Origin: Paracoccaceae bacterium
GTDB lineage: Bacteria; Pseudomonadota; Alphaproteobacteria; Rhodobacterales; Rhodobacteraceae
Direction of reading: 5' to 3'
DNA: 35,373 nucleotides
Assembly (NCBI GenBank): GCA_002699695.2
Contig: PACC02000038.1
Coordinates: 1-35,373 of the forward strand
Below, piece by piece: positions 7,641-16,451 of this stretch (within the stretch, counting starts at the first letter, position 1; each line of letters opens with the position of its first letter). The notes under the pieces are model-generated. The model was not told the origin of the DNA. It ran no database searches and worked only from the letters and a program-made list of their open reading frames with translations. The translations under genes and the position numbers were made by a program.

Positions 7641-8306
7641 ATGAAAAAATTGTATCATTTTTCTCTATCACCATTTTGTAGGAAAATTCGTTTGGTACTT
7701 GGGGAAAAGAGAGTAGAAACAGAGCTAATTGAAGAGAAATTCTGGGAGAGGCGATTACAATTTCTCAACATAAATCATGCTGGCGCAGTTCCAGTTTTGG
7801 TAGAAAACGAAATTATTTTATCAGATAGTTTAGCAATATTTGAATACTTAGAGGAGACCCATCCTGAACCACCATTGTTACCAGATTTACCATCCAAAAG
7901 GGCTGAATCAAGAAGATTAAGCAATTGGTTTGACGATAAATTCCATAAAGAAGTGACTCAAAACTTACTATATGAAAGGGTTTACAAAAAAATTACACAA
8001 AGTGGATATCCCAATAGTGAAAAAATAAAATTAGGAATAAAGAACTTAAGGTATCACCTAGATTATATGGATTGGCTTCTTGAAAAAAGAAAGTGGTTGG
8101 CAGGAGACGAAATGACTATAGCTGATTTCTCGGCTTCGGCCCATTTGTCTTCATTAGATTACATAAATGATGTTAATTGGGCTGATTTCCCGTGTGTCAA
8201 GGAATGGTATTCCAAAATCAAATCTAGACCAGCTTTTAGACCTATATTGTCTGATCTAGTCACAGGGTTTAATCCCCCAGATCATTATGGGGATCTCGAT
8301 TTCTAG
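7641..8306 (+). CDS. Glutathione S-transferase family protein
   Basis: A cytosolic GST fold is expected. The thioredoxin-like N-terminal half has LYHFSLSPFCRKIRLVL (about 4-20), GAVPVLVEN with the cis-proline (about 48-56) and LSDSLAIFEYLEE (about 60-72) for glutathione binding. The all-alpha C-terminal half includes MTIADFSASAHLSSLDYI. The substrate is unknown. A strong AAAGGA ribosome-binding site precedes the ATG at 7641. The gene is followed by queG after six bases, so GST, queG and the SDR gene probably form one operon. The GST/queG pairing recurs in related bacteria, but I know of no shared pathway. Confidence 0.9.
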   Translation: MKKLYHFSLSPFCRKIRLVLGEKRVETELIEEKFWERRLQFLNINHAGAVPVLVENEIILSDSLAIFEYLEETHPEPPLLPDLPSKRAESRRLSNWFDDKFHKEVTQNLLYERVYKKITQSGYPNSEKIKLGIKNLRYHLDYMDWLLEKRKWLAGDEMTIADFSASAHLSSLDYINDVNWADFPCVKEWYSKIKSRPAFRPILSDLVTGFNPPDHYGDLDF

Positions 8307-8312
8307 ATAGCA

Positions 8313-9371
8313 ATGCAAAGACAAGAACTTACAAAATTAAAAAAACAGTTGATTAGTGAAGCGAAAAAAGAAGGATTTGCTGAGATACGCTTCACAGATT
8401 CAAAAGTAGAATCAAGAGCTTTTGAGAATTTAAAGAAATTTCTTGATGTTGGTCTTCATGGCCAAATGGGTTGGCTGCAAAATAACTTGGATTGGCGAGG
8501 TGATCCAAAATTGATGTGGCATGATGTGAAATCGATCATAGTGTTGGCTGAAAATTATGATTTAGGTATTGATCCTATGAAAGGACTTAGATTCAAAAAT
8601 AAAGCGAATATTTCTGTTTATGCAAGAGGAGTTGATTATCATAAGATTGTAAAGAAAAAGCTGAAAAGTGTAGCTTCTAAATTGATTTCTATCAGTAAGG
8701 GAAAAACTGAAGTCAAAGTTTTTGTGGATACGGCTCCTGTTATGGAAAAGCATCTAGCCCAAAGAGCCGGTTTGGGCTGGCAGGGTAAACATACAAATCT
8801 ATTGTCTAAAAAATTGGGGAATTGGTTTTTTTTAGGGTTTATTTTTTCGAATATTAGTTTTCCAGTTGATAAGCCCCATGAAAATCACTGTGGAAGTTGC
8901 CGGAGTTGTTTGGATATTTGTCCGACTAAAGCTTTTATAGCTCCTTATCAATTAGATGCTCGACGCTGTATATCATATCTAACTATTGAGCACAAAGGGC
9001 CAGTAAAATTGGAACTGAGGCCCCTTCTTGGGAACAGAATATTTGGTTGTGATGATTGTTTAGCGGTATGTCCTTGGAATAAGTTCTCAAAAGAAGCTTC
9101 AGAGATGAAATACTCTGATCAATCAAAGGAGAATCTAGATCTTGGGGATTTAGTTGTCTTAGATGAAAAAGCATTCCGATCCATGTTTTCAGGATCCGCA
9201 ATAAAAAGAATTGGAAGAGATCGTTTTGTAAGAAACGTTTTATATGCCATAGGTAATTCAGGTAATTCAATATATAAAGATGAAGTGAAAAAATTAACGT
9301 ACGATGGGGACCAGGCGGTTTCAGATGCAGCTCGTTGGGCTTTGAATAAGTTAGAAATAAACAGTGGATAA
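8313..9371 (+). CDS. queG: Epoxyqueuosine reductase QueG
   Basis: QueG reduces epoxyqueuosine to queuosine at position 34 of tRNAs with GUN anticodons, using cobalamin and two [4Fe-4S] clusters. The catalytic aspartate is expected at Asp139 in VDTAPVMEK. Cluster cysteines are visible as CGSCRSCLDICP (Cys193, 196, 199, 203) and CDDCLAVCP (Cys246, 249, 253), with Cys219 completing the set. The length of 352 is typical. It follows the GST gene by six bases and overlaps the GTG start of the SDR gene by eight bases, so translation is probably coupled. No other queuosine genes are in the window. Confidence 0.96.
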   Translation: MQRQELTKLKKQLISEAKKEGFAEIRFTDSKVESRAFENLKKFLDVGLHGQMGWLQNNLDWRGDPKLMWHDVKSIIVLAENYDLGIDPMKGLRFKNKANISVYARGVDYHKIVKKKLKSVASKLISISKGKTEVKVFVDTAPVMEKHLAQRAGLGWQGKHTNLLSKKLGNWFFLGFIFSNISFPVDKPHENHCGSCRSCLDICPTKAFIAPYQLDARRCISYLTIEHKGPVKLELRPLLGNRIFGCDDCLAVCPWNKFSKEASEMKYSDQSKENLDLGDLVVLDEKAFRSMFSGSAIKRIGRDRFVRNVLYAIGNSGNSIYKDEVKKLTYDGDQAVSDAARWALNKLEINSG

Positions 9372-10239
9372 ACGGTTACTAATATTTGGTTTTGGGTATT
9401 GCGCGGACTCCTTATTATTAAATTTAAGGAATAAGCGTTGGAAAATAAATGTGGTAACTAGAAACATTGAAAAGATTAATGGTTTGAGAAAAAGAGGAGT
9501 CGTAGCCTTTCAGTGGTTTGAGAAGAAAAAAATTCAGAACTCTATACAAAAAGCCAGCAATATATTAATCACGGTACCTCCTGTTGGTTTTAGTGATCCT
9601 GTCAAGGAAAACTTTTCGGAACTATTTTCTGAACTTCCTGCGAACAGCAAACTCGTTTATCTATCTTCAACGGGAGTTTATGGAGATCACAGAGGTAATT
9701 GGGTTGATGAAAAATCCACTCTTGATCCAAAAACAAGCTTAGGGGTTTCTCGACTGAATGCCGAGAAAATCTGGCAGAAAGTTTCAAATGAATTAGGATT
9801 AACTCTTATAATTCTACGATTGGCTGGAATTTATGGTTCAGGTAGGAGTCCGATTGACAAGCTAAAAAAAGGCAAAGTCACTGTTGTAAGAAAACCTGGA
9901 GTTTTGTTCTCAAGAATTCATATTGATGATATAGTTGAAATTATTAGCCTTAGCTTAGAAAAAAATGGCATTTCTGGAGTATACAATGTTTGTGATAATA
10001 AACCCGAATCTTCCGAAAATGTCATGCAAGAGGCCTGTCGTTTGCTCGGGTATAAGTGTCCTGAAGCTATTCCAATCGAAAAATTAAATTTGTCCAAAAC
10101 AGCTTTAGATTTTTATTCTGAATCAAAAAAAGTTAGCAACAAAAAGCTATTAGAGGATTTTAGTTATCAAATGATCCATCCTGATTATTTCTCTGGTTTA
10201 GAAGAAATATTGGCTAAAGTCAGAAATAATTCAAAATAA
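9364..10239 (+). CDS. SDR-family NAD(P)-binding protein (YeeZ-like)
   Basis: This is an atypical SDR protein of unknown substrate. A dinucleotide-binding loop FGFGYCA is at residues 8-14, followed by VVTRN, VYLSSTGVYGD (about 97-107), LRLAGIYGSGRSP and SRIHIDDIVEII, all typical of the YeeZ-like NAD-dependent epimerase/dehydratase group. The length is 291. The GTG start at 9364 lies inside the last codons of queG (eight-base overlap). The stop is one base from the end of the convergent L,D-transpeptidase gene. No function should be assigned beyond the fold. Confidence 0.85.
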   Translation: MDKRLLIFGFGYCADSLLLNLRNKRWKINVVTRNIEKINGLRKRGVVAFQWFEKKKIQNSIQKASNILITVPPVGFSDPVKENFSELFSELPANSKLVYLSSTGVYGDHRGNWVDEKSTLDPKTSLGVSRLNAEKIWQKVSNELGLTLIILRLAGIYGSGRSPIDKLKKGKVTVVRKPGVLFSRIHIDDIVEIISLSLEKNGISGVYNVCDNKPESSENVMQEACRLLGYKCPEAIPIEKLNLSKTALDFYSESKKVSNKKLLEDFSYQMIHPDYFSGLEEILAKVRNNSK

Positions 10240-10240
10240 G

Positions 10241-10816
10241 TTAAATCAAACGTACAGTAGTACCAATTTCTACTAAAGAAAAAAGTTCTTCAATGTGTTC
10301 ATTATAAAGACCAATACATCCAGAAGAACTCTGACGCCCAATTTTTCTTGTGTCAGAGGTTCCATGAATTCTATAATTAGGCCAACTTAGATATAACGCG
10401 TGAGACCCAAGAGGATTGTCTGGACCTGGAGGCATGAATTTAGGTAACTTGGGATCCCGTTCTCTCATGGACTTTGTGGGACGCCATTCTGGTCCAATCA
10501 CCTTGCGAATTACCTTAGTATATCCAGTTCTTGTGAGTTCAGGCGTTAGTGGTACCGAGGTAGGGTAAATTTTATGAATATTCTTTTCTTGATTCCAATA
10601 ATGTAAACAACGGGAGGCAGTATCAGAAAGTATAGCGCCATTCCTTATTGATTTAAAATGATCTTGCCATCTTTGATAGCGATAGCTTGAGATATTGTGC
10701 CGAGGTTCCCCATTTTCACTCTTGCTAACAGCCTCTTGGGCCGAGGCAGATTTAAGTGGTAGTGGCACAATGGAACTCAGTAATAGGCCAACAAATAATT
10801 TTCTTCGATCAAGCAT
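10241..10816 (-). CDS. L,D-transpeptidase (YkuD domain), secreted
   Basis: YkuD-domain enzymes form 3-3 peptidoglycan cross-links or attach proteins to the wall through an active-site cysteine. The catalytic motif is complete, with His151 in RIHGT and Cys167 in SSSGCIGL. The N-terminus MLDRRKLFVGLLLSS with a hydrophobic stretch ending near ASAQEA is a signal peptide, and the RRKLF pattern makes a Tat signal possible. The length of 191 fits a single catalytic domain. It is divergent from the CAP-domain lipoprotein gene and about 0.7 kb from a second L,D-transpeptidase. It converges with the SDR gene with a one-base gap. Confidence 0.92.
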   Translation of the reverse strand: MLDRRKLFVGLLLSSIVPLPLKSASAQEAVSKSENGEPRHNISSYRYQRWQDHFKSIRNGAILSDTASRCLHYWNQEKNIHKIYPTSVPLTPELTRTGYTKVIRKVIGPEWRPTKSMRERDPKLPKFMPPGPDNPLGSHALYLSWPNYRIHGTSDTRKIGRQSSSGCIGLYNEHIEELFSLVEIGTTVRLI

Positions 10817-10939
10817 TCTTAGAAGTCTTTATTATTTTTGATCAATACTTAGTACAGAGAATAGATAATTCTTTCAATAGTAACTAATGTGAATTTTGTT
10901 TTTGAATGATTCGCTGAATTGTCATATATCATAATCAGC

Positions 10940-11473
10940 ATGTTAAAAGATAAATTCATTCGTAAACCTTTTTTTGCTTTATTTATTTTGCTTGCCCTAA
11001 TTATAGGTTGCGCAACTAATAAAGAAGGAGTTTATGAAAGCTATCAAAAATCAGGTAAAATTGAATATTATAACTCGACTGAAATTCGCCAAAGACATGT
11101 GGATTCTTTAAATGCTTTGCGACTAGAAAAAGGCTTAAAGGAAGTAACTATTTCACATTCCTTAAACTCAAGTGCAGCTACCCATGCAAGAGACATTTAT
11201 ATTCAACAAAGGGCTTGGAATTTTGGATCAGACGGCTCTTCTCCTCAGGAAAGGGCAGAAGTGGCAGGTTTTATTGGAGTGGTTATTGGTGAAAACGTTT
11301 CAGAGACCTTTGAAGGCGAGTTCTTATTGTTACAAGTTTGGTTGGAAAATTCTTTTCCTAGGAGCATTATATTTGATCGGAATGCGAGTCATATAGGCTT
11401 AGGATGGTTTCAAGAGGAAAATGGAAAAATATGGTGGGTACAAGTTTTAGGAAAAGAACCCAACTTCTCTTAG
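10940..11473 (+). CDS. CAP-domain (SCP-like) lipoprotein
   Basis: CAP-domain proteins are secreted; bacterial members are poorly understood. From the ATG at 10940 the product has 177 residues. It begins MLKDKFIRKPFFALF with a hydrophobic core ending LIIGC, a lipobox, so the mature protein is probably membrane-anchored through Cys24. The CAP domain shows LNALRLEKGLKEV, SSAATHARDI with the conserved His, GENVSE and HIGLGWF near the end. An in-frame TTG at 10919 is possible but would lengthen the signal peptide without benefit. No clear Shine-Dalgarno sequence is seen. It lies between two L,D-transpeptidase genes, which hints at a wall-related role (inference). Confidence 0.83.
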   Translation: MLKDKFIRKPFFALFILLALIIGCATNKEGVYESYQKSGKIEYYNSTEIRQRHVDSLNALRLEKGLKEVTISHSLNSSAATHARDIYIQQRAWNFGSDGSSPQERAEVAGFIGVVIGENVSETFEGEFLLLQVWLENSFPRSIIFDRNASHIGLGWFQEENGKIWWVQVLGKEPNFS

Positions 11474-11485
11474 TCATTTTCTTTA

Positions 11486-12019
11486 TTAAGAAGTAATATA
11501 TACAGGTGTATTTATTTGCACCATATCATAGATTTCATCAATTTCGGTATCTGTAACTGCTATACATCCTTCAGTCCAATCAAATAGAAGGTGTTTTAAA
11601 AAGCTTTTTGGCCCACCGTGAATAAATATGTCTTTCCCAGGGCTCACCCCATGTTTTTGTGCTAAAACTTTGTCATTCTTATTAGGGTAGCTGATTCCCA
11701 GACTTTTGTGAAAAGCGCTATTGGGATTTTTATGAGTAATCCAGTAATTTCCTTCTGGGGTTCGCCCATCTCCTTCACTTCTCTTGGGACCCACAGGATC
11801 GAACCCGAGCCTTATTCGGTAGATTTTAAGGGGTTTCTTTTTGCTAAAAAGAGTTAAACGTCTCTTGGATTTCCATATAACTATTTGATCAACATGTTTT
11901 TTTTTGATTTCATTTGCATAAGCAGAACGTGGCATTGAGACAGATTTTGACATAATATATCCAAGAAAAAAATTGCCAAAGATTTTTTTCAATAACGCTC
12001 GTCTTTTAATATTAGCCAA
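11486..12019 (-). CDS. L,D-transpeptidase family protein (YafK-like YkuD domain)
   Basis: This is a second YkuD-domain enzyme. The catalytic motif is IFIHGG with DWTEGCIAVTDTEIDEI, the cysteine being residue 152 from the start chosen here. I start at TTG 12019 rather than the longer ATG at 12106 because TAGGA (12026-12030) is a good ribosome-binding site overlapping the rlmN stop. The longer form would also run 79 bases into rlmN. The short form begins ANIKRRALLKKIFGNFFLGY and continues to SAYANE, a plausible signal peptide with a basic n-region. The product is then 177 residues. Coupling to rlmN translation is likely. It converges with the CAP gene over 12 bp. Confidence 0.88.
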   Translation of the reverse strand: MANIKRRALLKKIFGNFFLGYIMSKSVSMPRSAYANEIKKKHVDQIVIWKSKRRLTLFSKKKPLKIYRIRLGFDPVGPKRSEGDGRTPEGNYWITHKNPNSAFHKSLGISYPNKNDKVLAQKHGVSPGKDIFIHGGPKSFLKHLLFDWTEGCIAVTDTEIDEIYDMVQINTPVYITS

Positions 12020-12027
12020 TAGAAATC

Positions 12028-13197
12028 CTAACTGATCATATAATTTGGATCTGGAGAAAGGCTGTTTTTTTTGGGTTTTATTGAACTTGATTTCAATTGT
12101 CCACATGCCGCGAGAATGTCTTTTCCTCTTGGCTTTCTGACAGGAGAGGAATAGCCTGCTTTTCTTAGGATATTTGAAAACTTTTTAATCTGCTCTGGAC
12201 TTGAAGAGTCAAAATTAGAACCTGGCCAGGGATTAAAGGGTATAAGATTTATCTTCGCCGGAATTCCCTGAATTAATTTTACGAGTCTTTTAGCATCATC
12301 TAAGCTATCATTTATATCCTTTAACATCACATATTCAAAAGTTATTCTTTCTGAGTTGCTTAATTTTGGATAATTTTTCAAGCTAAGCATTAGTTCAGTA
12401 ATGCTCCATTTTTTGTTTATTGGTACTAGGTTGTTTCTGACTGCGTCGGTTGTGGCATGGAGGCTAATAGCCAAAAGACAACCTATTTCGCCAGCAACTC
12501 TATGAATATTTGGAACAACACCAGCAGTTGACAGAGTTATCCTTTTCCTGGATAGGGAAAGGCCCTCATTATGCATAATGATGTCGATTCCATTCTTAAC
12601 ATGATCAAAGTTATATAATGGTTCTCCCATTCCCATAAGGACGATATTTGATACTAACCTCTTATTATTTTTATTGTTTTCACACCAATCCATCAAATCA
12701 TCTTTAATTGCAAGTACCTGCCCTACTATTTCATGAGGTTCTAAATTTCTGACTAATTTTTGTGTTCCCGTATGGCAGAAGGAACAATTTAATGTGCATC
12801 CTATTTGAGAAGAAATGCATACGGTACCTCTATCATCATCAGGTATAAAAACTGTTTCAAATTCTCCTATATTGCTTGTTTTAAGAAGATATTTTCGTGT
12901 TCCATCTTTGCTAATTTGTTTTTTTACAATTTTCGGTCTTTCAGCACAAAAATGTTTTTGTAAAAACACACGAAAATTCTTAGATAGATTTGTCATCTTA
13001 CTGAAATCTATTTCGCCATGGGTGTAAACCCAAGACCAAACTTGTTTAACACGCATACTTACATTTTTCTCATTAGTTCCAAGATTTATAAAAGATTCTG
13101 CTAATGCATTTTGGGACAGACCCAGAAGCTTTATCTTATTAGCTTTGGTTAAGTCCTTTTCAAGATTGTCTTTTTTTTGATTTTCCAAATTAGTCAT
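12028..13197 (-). CDS. rlmN: 23S rRNA (A2503-C2) / tRNA (A37-C2) methyltransferase RlmN
   Basis: RlmN is a radical-SAM enzyme that methylates C2 of A2503 in 23S rRNA and of A37 in some tRNAs. The [4Fe-4S] motif CTLNCSFC gives Cys134, 138 and 141. The two other mechanistic cysteines appear as Cys127 in GTVCISS and Cys365 in LAACGQLK. GMGEPL, LSTAG, ISLHA and LIPFNPWPG are further hallmarks. The length of 389 is typical. The stop codon TAG overlaps the ribosome-binding site of the following L,D-transpeptidase. The upstream neighbour on the same strand is the IalB-family gene, a pairing common in related genomes. Confidence 0.97.
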   Translation of the reverse strand: MTNLENQKKDNLEKDLTKANKIKLLGLSQNALAESFINLGTNEKNVSMRVKQVWSWVYTHGEIDFSKMTNLSKNFRVFLQKHFCAERPKIVKKQISKDGTRKYLLKTSNIGEFETVFIPDDDRGTVCISSQIGCTLNCSFCHTGTQKLVRNLEPHEIVGQVLAIKDDLMDWCENNKNNKRLVSNIVLMGMGEPLYNFDHVKNGIDIIMHNEGLSLSRKRITLSTAGVVPNIHRVAGEIGCLLAISLHATTDAVRNNLVPINKKWSITELMLSLKNYPKLSNSERITFEYVMLKDINDSLDDAKRLVKLIQGIPAKINLIPFNPWPGSNFDSSSPEQIKKFSNILRKAGYSSPVRKPRGKDILAACGQLKSSSIKPKKNSLSPDPNYMIS

Positions 13198-13233
13198 AAT
13201 CTGATGAGTATAAATTGTTCTAATTTTGTGAAA

Positions 13234-13785
13234 TCAATCACATAACTCCATTAATCTTTCAATGGCTTTGGTAAATCCTGTTAAAATGAAAGTATCCTTC
13301 GTTATTGTCCCTCGGTGTGAAATAGCTTTCAGAACTGCTTTACTTCCTATCTTTAATTTATTGACAAGCTTAAGATCGTCATGACTTTGTGTCCATGCCC
13401 AATTTTTTTCAGTGGAGTTTTTAGGTTTGGGATGTGCAAGAAAAACAAACTTGGCTTCATTATCAATTGTGAGGCTAAATTTCCCTCCGAGTTTAAGGGG
13501 ATAACCAGCACTAAATGCTCCTTCAAAACCTGCAGGACTTGATGGGCTCTTTTTTATAAATAAAACTCCGCGGTCACGATTCACATTGGATAACTTTTCT
13601 CCATTCCTAAAGGCCTCGTCTTTTACTGATTGTGATGCGATGAAACATTCTTTTTTATCTTTAGGTACGAATACGCTCCAATTTTTTTCGCTAGAGTTCA
13701 TGCGAATTTCTTCTGAAAATGCTACGAAGCTCCAGCTGGATAAGACTAACGACATGAAAAACCATGAAAAAAGAGATTTTCTCAA
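13234..13785 (-). CDS. Invasion-associated locus B (IalB) family protein, secreted
   Basis: This is a periplasmic protein of the IalB family, named after a Bartonella invasion locus but widespread in free-living alphaproteobacteria with unknown function. The TTG start at 13785 gives RKSLFSWFFMSLVLSSWSFVAFSEE, a complete signal peptide with basic n-region. The internal Met11 would lose that charge. The domain shows NWSVFVPKDKKECFIASQSVK, SAGYPLKLGGKFSLTID, a central WAWTQSHDD and the C-terminal FTLTGFTKAI-like phrase typical of the family. Two cysteines, one mid-protein and one at the penultimate position, could form a disulfide. The length is 183. It is upstream of rlmN and divergent from the asparaginase gene. 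Confidence 0.83.
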   Translation of the reverse strand: MRKSLFSWFFMSLVLSSWSFVAFSEEIRMNSSEKNWSVFVPKDKKECFIASQSVKDEAFRNGEKLSNVNRDRGVLFIKKSPSSPAGFEGAFSAGYPLKLGGKFSLTIDNEAKFVFLAHPKPKNSTEKNWAWTQSHDDLKLVNKLKIGSKAVLKAISHRGTITKDTFILTGFTKAIERLMELCD

Positions 13786-13893
13786 TTAGATTTTACCTAT
13801 TATAAAATATTGCCTGTAATATAATAATGGTACTTATAGTCATAAAGAATCATAATTGATAGTATAAATATTCTTGGGTAGGAGTAATGATTT

Positions 13894-14937
13894 TTGGTTA
13901 GCAGATATTTTGGGGCTGAAAAATTAGTCGAGATTCTTAGAGGAGATATGGTAGAATCCTCACATTATGGTCATATGGCTATTTCCGATAATAAAGGAAA
14001 TTTAAAATATTCCTTGGGGAATCCTAGAGAAATTATTTATCCAAGATCTTCTTGCAAAATGTTACAAGCATTACCTCTTTTGGAAAGTGGATCAGCTGAT
14101 TATTATAAACTTGAATCAAGGCATTTGGCGTTAGCATGTGCTTCACACAGTGGGGGGGAAGCTCACCTCGAGGTTGCAAAGGATTGGTTGCAAAAGTTAA
14201 ACCTTGAAACCAAGCACCTAATGTGTGGCGCTCATAAACCTTATGATATTAAAGAATTACAATATTTGAAGGACAATGGATTAATACCCACACAACTTCA
14301 TAATAATTGTTCTGGAAAGCATTTGGGTTTTTTAACTATTTCTAGAAATTTTCGAAAAACTGATCATGAAAAACTAAATTACATTGATATTGATCATCCA
14401 GTACAAGTCATGGTTCAAAAGGCTTTTGAAGAAATGACCGGCTTTACTGACCCAAAATTTGCACTTGATGGATGCAGTGCTCCAAATTTTACTTGCACTG
14501 TAGAAGCTTTAGCTAGATCCATGGCAAATCTTGCGAGACCAGATGGTTTTAGTCAGCAAAGAAAACTAGCAATAGCGAGACTCCGAGAAGCTGTTTTACA
14601 GAACCCTTATTTAGTAGCAGGAGAAGATAGATTGTGTACCAAATTGATGAAAAGGTCAGCGGGCCGTTTTATAGTTAAGGTGGGAGCAGAGGGTGTTTAC
14701 ACAGCTATTTTACTTGAAGAGGGTTTGGGAATAGCTCTTAAGATAAGTGACGGGGCAAGAAGAGCATCAGAATGTTTGATTGTAACAATTCTTGCAAGAT
14801 TAGGGTTTTTAGATGCAAAAGATCCAGAAATAAGAGATATTATGGAGGCACCTATAGTTAACTGGTCCAAAAACCCTACCGGTGTTTTGAAAGCAAGTGA
14901 AAATATATGGAAAGGCGGAAAGCCTCTAATATTATGA
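13894..14937 (+). CDS. Asparaginase, type II (Rhizobium etli AnsA-like) family
   Basis: The protein matches the Asparaginase_II family, in which the R. etli enzyme hydrolyses asparagine to aspartate and ammonia. The SxxK pair appears as PRSSCK (Ser52 and Lys55), and the second catalytic and zinc region as NNCSGKHLG (about 137-145) with DGCSAP further on. All are conserved, so activity is likely. The 347 residues are normal. The best start is TTG 13894 with AGGAG (13880-13884) nine bases upstream; the ATG at 13887 opens only a four-codon frame. It is upstream of leuCDB by about 90 bp on the same strand and might be co-transcribed. Confidence 0.9.
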   Translation: MVSRYFGAEKLVEILRGDMVESSHYGHMAISDNKGNLKYSLGNPREIIYPRSSCKMLQALPLLESGSADYYKLESRHLALACASHSGGEAHLEVAKDWLQKLNLETKHLMCGAHKPYDIKELQYLKDNGLIPTQLHNNCSGKHLGFLTISRNFRKTDHEKLNYIDIDHPVQVMVQKAFEEMTGFTDPKFALDGCSAPNFTCTVEALARSMANLARPDGFSQQRKLAIARLREAVLQNPYLVAGEDRLCTKLMKRSAGRFIVKVGAEGVYTAILLEEGLGIALKISDGARRASECLIVTILARLGFLDAKDPEIRDIMEAPIVNWSKNPTGVLKASENIWKGGKPLIL

Positions 14938-14968
14938 TGCATTTATCTAGTGTATTTCTACAGCTTTT

Positions 14969-15010
14969 ATGTTAATTGCATATCTGGTCTGCTTGATATG
15001 CAGGATTTAA
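14969..15010 (+). CDS. Candidate branched-chain-rich leader peptide before leuC
   Basis: A 13-codon ATG frame reads [13 protein letters not shown] and stops 16-19 bases before the leuC start. Seven of its twelve residues after Met are Leu, Ile or Val, as in leader peptides that sense branched-chain aminoacyl-tRNA. It contains the dyad at 14977-15002. There is no strong ribosome-binding site, no run of Leu codons and no room for a classical terminator before leuC. If real, it would act on leuC translation or RNA folding. A random ORF of this size and composition is possible. Confidence 0.3.
   Translation: MLIAYLVCLICRI
14977..15002. promoter_or_regulatory. Dyad upstream of leuC (hairpin or operator)
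   Basis: TGCATATC (14977-14984) and GATATGCA (14995-15002) are perfect inverted repeats of eight bases with a ten-base spacer. The element lies inside the candidate leader ORF and 13 bases upstream of the AGAGGT ribosome-binding site of leuC. It could be an RNA hairpin or a dimeric regulator site; the sequence alone does not decide. Confidence 0.4.
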
Positions 15011-15029
15011 ATTTAGAGGTTTATTAGTG

Positions 15030-16436
15030 ATGTCTGGAAAAAAAACTCTATATGACAAAATATGGGACGAACATTTGGTATCTGAAGAACCTGATGGAAC
15101 TTCTCTTATATATGTAGATAGACATTTAGTGCATGAAGTGACAAGCCCTCAAGCATTTGAAGGATTAAGGCTAGCAGGAAGAAAAGTTAGGGCTCCAGAA
15201 AAAACCATAGCTGTGCCAGATCATAACGTACCTACTACGCTCGATAGAACAGATGGAATTAGTAACGAAGAAAGTAGAATACAAGTAGAAGCATTAGATA
15301 AAAATGCTAAAGAATTTGAAATTATATACTATCCTGTCAATGATATTAGACAGGGAATAGTTCACATAATTGGCCCTGAACTAGGTTGGACGTTGCCTGG
15401 AATGACGATTGTTTGTGGTGACAGTCATACAGCAACCCATGGGGCCTTTGGTTCTCTTGCACATGGTATAGGCACTAGCGAGGTGGAACATGTTTTGGCA
15501 ACACAAACACTTATTCAGAAAAAATCGAAGAATATGAAAGTAGAAGTGTTTGGGAAACTTGGTAATGGAGTTACTGCGAAAGACGTTACTTTAACTATAA
15601 TAGGAGAAACTGGTACGGCAGGCGGTACAGGTCATGTGATTGAATACATGGGTTCAGTAATCGAGGACCTTTCAGTTGAAGGTAGAATGACGGTTTGTAA
15701 TATGGCTATAGAAGGGGGCGCTCGTGCAGGGCTAATTGCTCCTGACCAAAAGACCTTTGATTATTTAAAGGGTAAACCTCATGTTCCTAAAGGGTCAAAC
15801 TGGGAAATGGCGCTGCAGTCCTGGAAAGAGCTTTTTTCTGATGAAGGTGCTTTTTTTGATAAATCTATAGATATTAATGGTGGAAAAATTGCCCCAGTAG
15901 TGACTTGGGGAACAAGTCCAGAAGATGTTCTTCCAATAAATAGTATTGTACCTCACCCTGGGGACTTTGATCAGCAAAAGAGTTTGGCGGTCAAAAGATC
16001 TCTTGATTATATGGGTTTAAATCCAGGACAAAAGCTAGAAGATGTGGAAATAGATACTGTTTTTATTGGCTCTTGTACAAATGGCCGTATTGAAGATCTG
16101 CGTGAAGTGGCAAGAATTATGGAAGGCCGTAAAGTCAAAGATGGTCTTAGGGCCATGGTCGTGCCAGGGTCAGGGTTAGTAAGAGAGCAAGCAGAAGAGG
16201 AAGGAATAGCCCAGAGATTAAAGGAAGCTGGATTTGAATGGAGGTTAGCGGGTTGTTCTATGTGTTTAGCAATGAACCCTGATCAGTTAAGCCCCAAGGA
16301 AAGATGTGCTGCTACATCTAATAGGAATTTTGAAGGTAGACAGGGACGTGGGGGTCGAACGCATCTAATGAGTCCTGCAATGGCTGCAGCGGCAGCAGTA
16401 ACTGGTTATCTAACTGACGTAAGAAATTTAATGTAA
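15030..16436 (+). CDS. leuC: 3-isopropylmalate dehydratase large subunit
   Basis: LeuC with LeuD isomerises 2- to 3-isopropylmalate in leucine synthesis. It is an aconitase-family protein with a [4Fe-4S] cluster ligated by the cysteines in IGSCTNGR and GCSMC near the C-terminus. [20 protein letters not shown] and the final [19 protein letters not shown] are family hallmarks. From ATG 15030 the product has 468 residues. A GTG directly before it (15027) is also possible, since AGAGGT (15015-15020) fits either. leuD follows after 15 bases. leuA is not in the window. Confidence 0.98.
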   Translation: MSGKKTLYDKIWDEHLVSEEPDGTSLIYVDRHLVHEVTSPQAFEGLRLAGRKVRAPEKTIAVPDHNVPTTLDRTDGISNEESRIQVEALDKNAKEFEIIYYPVNDIRQGIVHIIGPELGWTLPGMTIVCGDSHTATHGAFGSLAHGIGTSEVEHVLATQTLIQKKSKNMKVEVFGKLGNGVTAKDVTLTIIGETGTAGGTGHVIEYMGSVIEDLSVEGRMTVCNMAIEGGARAGLIAPDQKTFDYLKGKPHVPKGSNWEMALQSWKELFSDEGAFFDKSIDINGGKIAPVVTWGTSPEDVLPINSIVPHPGDFDQQKSLAVKRSLDYMGLNPGQKLEDVEIDTVFIGSCTNGRIEDLREVARIMEGRKVKDGLRAMVVPGSGLVREQAEEEGIAQRLKEAGFEWRLAGCSMCLAMNPDQLSPKERCAATSNRNFEGRQGRGGRTHLMSPAMAAAAAVTGYLTDVRNLM

Positions 16437-16451
16437 TTAGGAAAAAGCCAA

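Noticed and set aside
12020-12106. Longer N-terminus of the second L,D-transpeptidase (ATG 12106)
   Set aside because: It would overlap rlmN by 79 bases and place a hydrophilic stretch before the signal peptide. TTG 12019 has a good ribosome-binding site.
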